A stretch of 64,000 nucleotides of DNA from Planctomycetota bacterium (GTDB lineage Bacteria; Planctomycetota; B15-G4; SIAN01): positions 124,001-188,000 of the forward strand of contig JAEUIC010000047.1 in assembly GCA_016795285.1 (NCBI GenBank), read 5' to 3'. Shown piece by piece: positions 56,878 to 64,000 of the stretch (positions are counted from its first letter, which is position 1; each line of letters opens with the position of its first letter). The notes beneath the pieces were generated by a model that was given only the letters and a program-made list of their open reading frames with translations, was not told the DNA's origin and did no database searches. A program made the translations under genes and the position numbers.

Positions 56878-59574
56878 CTAGAGCTGCCGCACGAACTCGA
56901 TGAATGCGGCCGAGAGCGCCTCCGAGTGAGCGAACCCGAGGCGCTTCGCGACGTCGCCGAGCGGTTCGCCGCGATAGCACGACGCCAACAGCTCGATGTA
57001 CCCGTTGCGCCCCGTTTCCCCGCACCGATGGAGCGCGAAGAACGCCAGCGCGGCCGACTGTGAATAGAAGAGGCTGCGCGGGTCGACCTGAACCTGCGTC
57101 AACGTGTGGCGCAGCTGGTAGCGCTGTCCCTCGCCGTCGAGCGAGGTGCGGAACGTGATGGCATTGATCGCCAGCACCTTGGCGAGGTCGAGCAGGTGAC
57201 CCGCGCGCGCCGCCGCCGCCGTCACGTCGAGGCTCATGACCGTCGCGTCATCGAGGGCCGTGCCGCGCCGCGCCACCTCGACGGACTGCTGGCCGATGAA
57301 CTCGGCGAACCCCTCCACGAGCCAGATGCCCGGGTCCAGCGGAGAGCGGCGGCCGGTGATCCAGCGCGCGTCGAGCCAGTGGTGCGTCAGCTCGTGCGCC
57401 ATCGTCTCATGCAGGCCACGGCCGAGCGGATCGGGCCGGCCCGCGTTGCCCCGCGAGTAGAAGCGCGACACCTTCTCGGATGGCACGTAGACGCCGGCCG
57501 ACCACGCCTCCGGCGTTTCGCCACCCGCGATCTTCTCGCCGACGTAGTCGTCGCGCGAAGCATGGAGTCGCACCTCGAGCGGCTCGTTCGCGGCAGTCGA
57601 CCGCTCGGACGGCGCCGCCGCCGGCAGCAACGCGGCGAGGGACGCCACCACCGCCTCCCCACGCGCCAACGCCGGCCCGACCACCTCCGGCGCAACCTCG
57701 CGAGTGAAGAGCAGCAGGTTCCCCGACCGCAACGCGACGGAACCTTCGCTGAAGAGGGTGCCCTGCACGCGCTTCCACGCCGGGTCGGCCGCACCGAGGA
57801 ACTTCGCCCCCGACGGCAACAGCGCCTCGGCCCACTCCGCCCACGACGTCGCATTGCCGGGCCACGGGAACTCCGCCGGGATCCATGGCGCGACCCGCGC
57901 CACATCGAGCTTCGCGCCCGGCAGCACGTCCACCGCTCTCCGCGCCAGCACGGTCGCCGCCACGGGCAGCTGATGCGCACCGCACCAGTCGGCGGCCGCG
58001 ACGATCCGCGCGCGATGGAACTGCAGCACCTCCTGCTCCTCGCCGAGGAGCTTCTTCTTCTGCAGCTCGGCGTTGCCCGCGCCGCTCGACGCCTTGCCAG
58101 TGGTGCGCACCAGGAGCGCCTGCGCTCGCGCTTCGTCGAGTCCCGCCTTCTGCGCCGCGACGACGATGCGCCGGCACTCGTCCCACAACTTGAACTCGGC
58201 GTAGCGATCGAACAGCCGCAGCCACGACTCCTGCAGATCGGCCGTCAGCGCCGCCTCGAACGCCGCGTGCATGGCGCGTTCATCGCCGGCCAAGCGCTGC
58301 GCGAGCTCAGCGTCCTCGCTCGGCGCACGAACCGGCGGCGCGCGCTTCGCGGTGGCCGCTGTTCCCGCCGCCTTTCCCGTCGGCGCGGCGGGCGCGGCGC
58401 CGAGCTTGCCCTTCTCCGCGAAGCCGACCAGCTCACCGCCCTTGGTCCGCACCACCGCGCGCCCGTCGCCGGCCGGCACCAGCGGGCCGTCTGGCTCGAC
58501 GCCGGGAATGCACCAGAGCACGCGCCGGCTCTCGATCTCGAGCGCCCAATTGCCGTGGTAGAGCACGTTGCGCGCACGCGACGGCGAGCTGACCGACGCG
58601 CCTTTCGGGAGCTCCTTCGCGTCGACCAGCGTCCGGTACTTGCCCTCTTCCGGAGCGAGTTCGAGCAGCACGTTCTCGGGCGAGAAGCCGATGAAGCGGC
58701 CGGCGTGGACGATCGGCGGCGCCTGGAACGCGACACGGCCCCCCCCGCCCTCCGAGAACACCCCGCTGTCACCGAGCGCCCGCGGGAACCAGACGTAGAC
58801 ATGGTCACGGAAGTCGATGGTGGTGACCACCGTGACCGCATCGCCGATGGCGTGCTCGACGGAGGGCACATAGCCGCAGACGAAGCCGGCCGGATTGCCG
58901 ACCGACGGCGAGGCGCCGAACGTCACCGGCGCACGCGCGATCCGGAAGTTGCCGGCTTCGTCGGGATCCGCGGCGGCGACGTAGCGCCAGCCATCGTCGG
59001 CCGACTGCTCGACGCATGGCCGACCGCGCCCGAGACGCAGCGTCCCGCGCGACTTCCCCGCAACAGGATCGATCACCTTCCAGTTGCGCTCCTCGCGCAC
59101 GAGCAGCAGCCCCGCGGTCGCCATCGCGTCGCTGCCGCCGCCATCGGCGACCGTCTTCTCCGCGCGCAACGAATCGCCTGCCAGGCGGTAGGTCTTGGTC
59201 TTCTCGGGGTCGACGACCGCCAAGAGGCCGTCGATCACGAGGATCGCCGACGGGTCGCTCCCCTTGTCGAGCGTCTTGCGACCGACGATCCCGCCCTTCA
59301 CGACGTCGACGACGACGACCTTGCGCTCCTTTCCCTCGCGCACGACCGCCACTGCGCGGCCGACGCTGACGACCGGCCCGAGCAGCACGGCATCGAACTT
59401 CTGGCGCCACGCCTCGACCGGCTCGCCACGGATCGGCTCCTGGTCGACGGCGCAACGGTTCGAGGCGTCGCCACTCCGCTGGCTCCACTCGAGCGCGTCA
59501 CCGCGCCACATCGCGAGGAGTCCGGCCGCGAAGAGCACCGGCAACACGGTCATTCCGAGCGGCGTGGGCAGCAT
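56878..59574 (-). CDS. Exported protein with M1-like gluzincin peptidase domain
   Basis: 898 residues from ATG 59574, preceded by GGGGGA. The N-terminus (MLPTPLGMTVLPVLFAAGLL) is a signal or anchor helix. Residues about 40-420 look like a beta-propeller (KVVVVDVVKGGIVGRKTLD, GLLLVREERNWKVIDPVAG). A helical middle region (about 450-600) is followed by the peptidase part with zinc motif HELTHHWLDARW (near 725) and the third ligand Glu in WLVEGFAEFIG (near 754). The HELTH...E spacing is that of gluzincins. It is the first gene of the four-gene operon, with a 24-base gap to the cytochrome c gene. The substrate is unknown. It is divergent from the DUF1549/DUF1553 cytochrome. Confidence 0.82.
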   Translation of the reverse strand: MLPTPLGMTVLPVLFAAGLLAMWRGDALEWSQRSGDASNRCAVDQEPIRGEPVEAWRQKFDAVLLGPVVSVGRAVAVVREGKERKVVVVDVVKGGIVGRKTLDKGSDPSAILVIDGLLAVVDPEKTKTYRLAGDSLRAEKTVADGGGSDAMATAGLLLVREERNWKVIDPVAGKSRGTLRLGRGRPCVEQSADDGWRYVAAADPDEAGNFRIARAPVTFGASPSVGNPAGFVCGYVPSVEHAIGDAVTVVTTIDFRDHVYVWFPRALGDSGVFSEGGGGRVAFQAPPIVHAGRFIGFSPENVLLELAPEEGKYRTLVDAKELPKGASVSSPSRARNVLYHGNWALEIESRRVLWCIPGVEPDGPLVPAGDGRAVVRTKGGELVGFAEKGKLGAAPAAPTGKAAGTAATAKRAPPVRAPSEDAELAQRLAGDERAMHAAFEAALTADLQESWLRLFDRYAEFKLWDECRRIVVAAQKAGLDEARAQALLVRTTGKASSGAGNAELQKKKLLGEEQEVLQFHRARIVAAADWCGAHQLPVAATVLARRAVDVLPGAKLDVARVAPWIPAEFPWPGNATSWAEWAEALLPSGAKFLGAADPAWKRVQGTLFSEGSVALRSGNLLLFTREVAPEVVGPALARGEAVVASLAALLPAAAPSERSTAANEPLEVRLHASRDDYVGEKIAGGETPEAWSAGVYVPSEKVSRFYSRGNAGRPDPLGRGLHETMAHELTHHWLDARWITGRRSPLDPGIWLVEGFAEFIGQQSVEVARRGTALDDATVMSLDVTAAAARAGHLLDLAKVLAINAITFRTSLDGEGQRYQLRHTLTQVQVDPRSLFYSQSAALAFFALHRCGETGRNGYIELLASCYRGEPLGDVAKRLGFAHSEALSAAFIEFVRQL

Positions 59575-59746
59575 GGTTCCCCCTTGGCGATCGACCCGGC
59601 GAATCGTGCACGAGTTGCCGTCGGGCGAGCAGCGCCGCCGACGAATCGAAGCGACCACCTCCTGGCAGGGGATTGCCGCCGCGACGCCGAACCGATTCGA
59701 TGGGCCTCGGTTCGACCCGCCGATCCGGCGAGACGAGGAGGGTAGG

Positions 59747-62700
59747 TTGCTTCGGCCCCGACGAGAAGCTGCCGTTGCAGTGCTGTTCGCGTTCTGCGCC
59801 GGTCGCGCGCGAGCCGCCGACGACGCCGAGCTCTTCGAGACGACGGTCCGCCCGCTGCTGCACGAGCACTGCGTCAAGTGCCACGGGCCCGATCGGCAGA
59901 AGGCGGAGCTGCGGCTCGACACGGTGACGGGCCTCTCGAAGGGCGGCGAGCGCGGCGCGCTCTTCGTGGCGGGCAAGCCGGAGGAGAGCCTGATCGTCGC
60001 GGCGCTCTCGTGGGAGCGCGACGATCTCCAGATGCCGCCGCGCGCGAAGCTCGACGAGGCGGCGCGCGCCACCATCGCAGAGTGGATCCGTCGCGGCGCG
60101 GTGCTGCCGAGCGGCGTGGCGGCCGGCGCAAGCGAGGCGAGCGAAGCGGCGGCCGAGGACTCGGCGAGCGGCGGCGCGCCCGCCTTCGACCTCGCGGCGC
60201 GCAAGCGCCACTGGGCGTGGCAGCCGCTCGCGCCGCGCGAGCCGCCCGCCGTCGCGCAACGCGACTGGCCGCGCGATCCGCTCGACGCCTTCGTGCTGGC
60301 GAAGCTCGAGGAGCAAGCGCTGCAACCGGCGCCCGACGCGCCGCTCGCGATGTGGCTGCGGCGCGTCACCTTCGACCTGACCGGGTTGCCGCCGACCGTC
60401 GCCGCGCAGGACGCCTTCCTCGCCGATCGCCGTCCCGACGCGCGCGAGCGAGTGGTCGACGCGCTGCTGGCTTCGCCCGCGTTCGGCGAGAAATGGGCGC
60501 GCCACTGGCTCGATCTCGCCCGCTACGCCGAGGGGCGCGGCCACGAGTTCGACTTCACGCTGCCCAACGCCTGGGCCTACCGCGACTACCTCGTGCGCGC
60601 GCTCGACGCCGACGTCCCCTACGACCAGCTGCTGCGCGAGCACGTGGCGGGCGACCTGCTCGACCCGCCGCGCCTCGACCCCGCCACCGGCGCCAACGAG
60701 TCGCTGGTCGCCACCGGTTTCTGGTTGCTCGGCGAGGCGGTCCACTCGCCGGTCGACATCCGCGGCGACGAGTGCGACCGCGTCGCGAACCAGATCGACA
60801 CCTTCAGCAAGGCGTTCCTCGGCGTCACGCTCGCCTGCGCACGCTGCCACGACCACAAGTTCGACGCGATCACGCAGCGCGACTACTACTCGCTCTCGAG
60901 CTTCTTGGCCGGCGCCAGCGCCCGGCAGGCGCCCTACGAGGCGCTGCCGACGCATCAGCGCATCGCCGCGGCGGTGATGGCGCTGCGCGAGCAGCAGCAG
61001 CGGGCGCTGGAACAGGAGCTCACTGCGGCGTTGCGCCCGGTCGCGCGGGGCGTGGCCGAGCGCGCCGAGCGCGAGCCGGAAGTGGCCGCCGCGCTGCTCC
61101 ACGCCGCCGCACCGCGCGTCGTGCTGCCGGCCGAGAAGTGCGTCGCCGTCGTCGATGCCGCCGCCCCGCGCGCCGGCGACTGGAACCAGGATGGCGTCGC
61201 GTTCGGGACGCTGCCGCTGCCAGCCGGCGCGCCGCGCTTCAGCGGCGATCTCGCCGCGCCGCTCGCCGGCTTCGCGCCGATCGCGATGGTGGCGCGCGAT
61301 GGCGCGCTCGATCGCGTCCGCGCCGCCGCCGATCGCGAGGTCGATCCGACGCGCGCGCGGCTGCTGGAACCGGGCCGCGTCGCGCGCACGCGCAGCTTCG
61401 CGCTGCAGCACGGGCGGCTCCACTGGCTGGTGCGCGGCAAGGGGCTCCTCTTCGCGTGCGTCGCGTCGCACCGCACGTTGGAGGGGCCGCTCCACACCCA
61501 CACGCTCGCCGAGATCGACACCGGCGGCGCGTGGCGCATCGTGACGCAGGAGCTGCCCGATTACGTGGGCCTGCGCGTGCACGGCGAGATCGGCCTCGCG
61601 CCGCTCGATCCGCAAGGCCACGCGCCCGACTTCGCGGTGGCGGGGCTGTGGGATGCGGCGGCGCCGCCGCAGCTCGAGGCGCGCGCGAATGCGCTGCTCG
61701 AGGGGCGGTCGCTGGCGGAGGCGCTCGAGGCGGCGCTCGGGTCGCTGGAGCAGGGCGAGCTGCGCGACGCGGCGCACGGCGGCGATGCGGCGGCGCTGCT
61801 CGACGCGCTGCTCGCGCAGGCGCCAGCCGAAGCGCGGCGCGGCGCCCTCGACGGCACTGGCGCGCTCGCTCGCTTCGGTGCGGAGCAGGCGGCGCAGCTG
61901 GCGGCGATGCGCGACGGCTCGCGCGTGGCGCCGGCGCTGCTGGAGGGCAGCGCCTTCACCGAATCGCTGCTCATCCGCGGCAGCTGGCGGACACCGGGCG
62001 ACGCGACGCCGCGCCGCTTCCTCGAGGCGCTCGACGGCGCAGCGCCGCTGGCGGCAGAGGAACCAGGCAGCGGGCGACTCGCGCTGGCCGACCGCCTCGT
62101 CGCCGCGTCCAATCCGCTGCTGCCGCGCGTGGCGGTCAACCGGATCTGGCACCACCTCTTCGGCCGAGGTCTCGTGGCCAGCGTGGATGACCTCGGCGCG
62201 CTCGGCGAGCGGCCGAGCCACCCCGAGCTGCTCGACACGCTCGCCTCCGACTTCATGCGCGACGGCTGGTCGCAGAAGCGGCTGATCCGCCGCCTCGTCC
62301 TGTCGCGCACCTACGCGATGAGCAGCGGCGGCGCCGATCCGCGCGCGGCGGAGCTCGATCCCGCGAACCGCCTGCTCCACGCGATGCCGGTGCGCCGCCT
62401 CACCGCCGAGCAGCTGCGCGACGCTCTGTTGTCGGTGGCGGGCTCGCTCGACGCGACGCGCTTCGGGCCGGCGGTGGCGACCCACCTGACGCCGTTCATG
62501 GAAGGGCGCGGGCGGCCGGGCGACGGGCCGCTCGATGGCCACGGACGGCGCACGCTCTACCTCTCGGTGCGGCGCAACTTCCTCGATCCCTTCCTGCTCG
62601 CGTTCGACTTCCCGAACCCGGCCGCGACCTGCGGGCGGCGCAGCGTCAGCAACGTGCCGGCGCAGGCGCTCTCGCTGATGAACGGCGAACTCGTTCAGGA

Positions 62701-62941
62701 GCTGGCGCGCCGCACCGCACACGCCGCGCTCTCCGGCCCGCCGCAGACGCCCGCCGCGCGCGTCGAGTCGCTGCTGCGCCGCTGCTTCGGCCGCCCGCCC
62801 GCCGAGTCGGAGAGCGCCGCGTCACTGGCGTGGCTCGCCGAGCAGCTCGCGCAACGCGCCACGAACTGGAGCGACGAAGCGCTCTGGAGCGATTGGGTCC
62901 ACGTGCTCTTCTGCTCGAAGGCGTTCCTCTTCGTCGAGTGA
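59747..62941 (+). CDS. Planctomycete cytochrome c-DUF1549-DUF1553 protein
   Basis: 1064 residues. The start is a TTG at 59747, chosen for GAGGAGG upstream and the signal peptide that begins there (MLRPRREAAVAVLFAFCAGR, cleavage near ARA). The cytochrome domain has CVKCH (42-46) in FETTVRPLLHEHCVKCHG, the standard PSCyt1 phrase, followed by SLIVAALSWERDDLQMPP. DUF1549 (about 180-400) includes WARHWLDLARYAEGRG and a second CxxCH, CARCH (about 363-367), in TLACARCHDHKFD. DUF1553 (about 743-1045) includes PLLPRVAVNRIWHHLFGRGL and NVPAQALSLMNGELVQELAR. Such proteins usually pair with a DUF1501 protein, as here, and are linked to planctomycete glycan catabolism, although the activity is not proven. 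Confidence 0.93.
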   Translation: MLRPRREAAVAVLFAFCAGRARAADDAELFETTVRPLLHEHCVKCHGPDRQKAELRLDTVTGLSKGGERGALFVAGKPEESLIVAALSWERDDLQMPPRAKLDEAARATIAEWIRRGAVLPSGVAAGASEASEAAAEDSASGGAPAFDLAARKRHWAWQPLAPREPPAVAQRDWPRDPLDAFVLAKLEEQALQPAPDAPLAMWLRRVTFDLTGLPPTVAAQDAFLADRRPDARERVVDALLASPAFGEKWARHWLDLARYAEGRGHEFDFTLPNAWAYRDYLVRALDADVPYDQLLREHVAGDLLDPPRLDPATGANESLVATGFWLLGEAVHSPVDIRGDECDRVANQIDTFSKAFLGVTLACARCHDHKFDAITQRDYYSLSSFLAGASARQAPYEALPTHQRIAAAVMALREQQQRALEQELTAALRPVARGVAERAEREPEVAAALLHAAAPRVVLPAEKCVAVVDAAAPRAGDWNQDGVAFGTLPLPAGAPRFSGDLAAPLAGFAPIAMVARDGALDRVRAAADREVDPTRARLLEPGRVARTRSFALQHGRLHWLVRGKGLLFACVASHRTLEGPLHTHTLAEIDTGGAWRIVTQELPDYVGLRVHGEIGLAPLDPQGHAPDFAVAGLWDAAAPPQLEARANALLEGRSLAEALEAALGSLEQGELRDAAHGGDAAALLDALLAQAPAEARRGALDGTGALARFGAEQAAQLAAMRDGSRVAPALLEGSAFTESLLIRGSWRTPGDATPRRFLEALDGAAPLAAEEPGSGRLALADRLVAASNPLLPRVAVNRIWHHLFGRGLVASVDDLGALGERPSHPELLDTLASDFMRDGWSQKRLIRRLVLSRTYAMSSGGADPRAAELDPANRLLHAMPVRRLTAEQLRDALLSVAGSLDATRFGPAVATHLTPFMEGRGRPGDGPLDGHGRRTLYLSVRRNFLDPFLLAFDFPNPAATCGRRSVSNVPAQALSLMNGELVQELARRTAHAALSGPPQTPAARVESLLRRCFGRPPAESESAASLAWLAEQLAQRATNWSDEALWSDWVHVLFCSKAFLFVE

Positions 62942-62948
62942 GGTGACG

Positions 62949-63557
62949 ATGGCTCGCAACCTGGCCGCGCGGACGCGCGCGCTCGTCGTGTCGCTGGTCG
63001 CGCTGCCAACGTTGGCCGCGCTGCCGCTGCTGCTCTCCGCCGCGCCCGCGCCGCTCGCAGCGACGGCATTGCCCGCTGCGCCACCCGCCCCGCCCGACGA
63101 GCCGGTCGCGGTCTTCGCGGGGCTCGAGGGCGACTGGGTCGGCACCTTCGTCGGCTTCGACGCCGCCGGCAAGGAGCTCTACCGCATCGCCGTGAAGCAG
63201 AGCTACCGCCGCATCGACGCCAACACGCAGGAGGTCGTGCTGGCCGACACCGACGCGAGCGGCAAGACGATCCGCGGCAAGGGGCGCAACGTCGCCACGC
63301 GCCGCGCCGACGGCACGCTCGAGCTGCGCTGCATCGTCGACAAGGAGAATGGCGACCACGTCGAACACGAGGGCCGCCTCGTGAAGGGGCCCGATGGCGA
63401 CGAGGAGCTGATCTGGTTCGTGGAGCGCGATGGACGCAGCGAGACGTTCCGCGAGCGCTGCCTCGGCAGCGGCAAGGACGCCCGCTACGAGATCGACGGC
63501 ATGGGGCGCTACGGCGATTCGCTGGTGCTGATGGCGGGGCGCTACCGGCGGCAGTGA
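62949..63557 (+). CDS. Small exported lipocalin-like protein
   Basis: 202 residues from ATG 62949 (GAGG upstream; a GTG two codons earlier is also possible). A long signal region (LVVSLVALPTLAALPLLLSA) and an Ala/Pro-rich linker lead to a beta-rich domain of about 150 residues: GLEGDWVGTFVGFDAAGKEL, YRIAVKQSYRRID, TLELRCIVDKENGDHVEHEG and YGDSLVLMAGRYRRQ. The opening LEGDWVGTF and the alternating strands resemble DUF1579/lipocalin-type folds, which bind small molecules or measure lipid. It lies 7 bases after the cytochrome stop and 50 bases before the DUF1501 gene, so the three probably share an operon. Confidence 0.78.
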   Translation: MARNLAARTRALVVSLVALPTLAALPLLLSAAPAPLAATALPAAPPAPPDEPVAVFAGLEGDWVGTFVGFDAAGKELYRIAVKQSYRRIDANTQEVVLADTDASGKTIRGKGRNVATRRADGTLELRCIVDKENGDHVEHEGRLVKGPDGDEELIWFVERDGRSETFRERCLGSGKDARYEIDGMGRYGDSLVLMAGRYRRQ

Positions 63558-63607
63558 CGCGAGCCGCTGTCGCGCTTCGCTTCGCCTCGGCATCATCTCC
63601 GCTCGTC

Positions 63608-64000
63608 ATGCGCCGCTTCGCCCACCGCTTCGAGCTGCCCGCCACGCCGCTCCATCGACCGGCGCGCCCCACCACGCGTCGCGAGATGCTGCTGCAGTGC
63701 GCCAACGGCTTCGGCGCGCTCGCCGCGGCCGCGCTCTGGAGCGATCCGGCGTACGGCGCGCTGCTGCGAGCCGCCGGCCCCGCGCGTGCCGCGCTCGACG
63801 ATCCGCTCGCGCCGCGCGCCGCGCCCCATCGGGCGCGCGCGAAGCAGGTGCTCTTCCTCTACATGGATGGCGGGCCGTCGCAGGTCGACACCTTCGACTG
63901 GAAGCCGCGGCTCGCGAAGGAGCACGGCCAGCCGATCCAGCTCGCCAACGTGCCGAAGACGCAGTTCGCCAACGTCGGCACCGTGCTGCAGAGCCCGTGG
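63608..64000 (+). CDS. DUF1501 protein, C-terminus cut off by the window edge
   Basis: 131 codons are visible from ATG 63608 to the right edge, with no stop. The N-terminus carries a twin-arginine-type signal (TTRREMLLQCANGFGALAAA), usual for this family. It is followed by the family's opening strand AKQVLFLYMDGGPSQVDTFD and then WKPRLAKEHGQPI. DUF1501 proteins are alkaline-phosphatase-superfamily-like, exported, and nearly always encoded beside DUF1549/DUF1553 cytochromes, as here. Their reaction is not established. The start was chosen because it places the Tat signal at the right distance. Full-length members have about 450 residues, so about 320 lie outside the window. Confidence 0.92.
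   Translation, partial: MRRFAHRFELPATPLHRPARPTTRREMLLQCANGFGALAAAALWSDPAYGALLRAAGPARAALDDPLAPRAAPHRARAKQVLFLYMDGGPSQVDTFDWKPRLAKEHGQPIQLANVPKTQFANVGTVLQSPW

Overview
The window reads as a piece of a high-GC (roughly 70% by eye) planctomycete-type chromosome. The pointers are a DUF1549/DUF1553 cytochrome next to a DUF1501 protein, PVC-style cytochrome c and DUF1080 proteins, FG-GAP/UnbV (CRTAC1-like) proteins, a Trx-like/PDZ (seleno)protein, many lipobox or signal-peptide proteins and two porin-like beta-barrels. No rRNA, tRNA, phage, transposase or CRISPR array was seen. Many genes start with GTG or TTG, often in 4-base GTGA or ATGA overlaps with the gene before.

Layout. 1-4.5 kb: leftward secreted and membrane proteins of unknown role. 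4.7-11.3 kb: a HEAT-repeat/VWA protein, divergent from mfd, which overlaps a SurA-like PPIase gene. 11.4-14.7 kb: two tandem paralogues joining a TonB-like N-terminus to a terpenoid-cyclase-like alpha/alpha toroid. 14.9-18.8 kb: rsgA divergent from an ECF sigma factor, its likely membrane partner, a membrane protein and a MurG-like glycosyltransferase. 18.8-19.0 kb: a candidate structured RNA on the minus strand. 19.1-23.9 kb: an M61-like peptidase, a prolyl oligopeptidase, a DUF983 protein and a lipoprotein. 24.3-29.0 kb: a five-heme cytochrome/TPR protein and a CRTAC1-like lipoprotein. 29.1-31.5 kb: HDOD protein and SthA. 31.6-41.3 kb: a Trx-like/PDZ selenoprotein, a CehA/PHP metallohydrolase, a pseudopilin, a glycosidase-like protein, TrmL, a LON-domain protein and a DUF885 protein. 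41.3-52 kb: a membrane glycosyltransferase, a frameshifted secreted protein, two convergent porins, a lipoprotein and a second selenoprotein (FG-GAP/UnbV/thioredoxin), with a 34-base interspersed repeat around them. 52.2-59.6 kb: a leftward four-gene operon (peptidase, cytochrome c, sorbosone-dehydrogenase-like/DUF1080 fusion, DUF456). 59.7-64 kb: DUF1549/DUF1553 cytochrome, small secreted protein, start of a DUF1501 protein.

The most notable result is two genes that each read through one in-frame UGA, with a hairpin carrying GU in its loop at the distance expected of a bacterial SECIS. The first puts Sec in a CxxUxxC thioredoxin-type motif. The second puts Sec between an FG-GAP propeller and its UnbV/thioredoxin tail. 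Both imply that the organism decodes UGA as selenocysteine, although no sel genes lie in the window. Other points of interest are the interspersed repeat family that abuts stop codons, the rod-shaped RNA candidate ending in a U-tract terminator, and the tandem TonB/toroid fusions.
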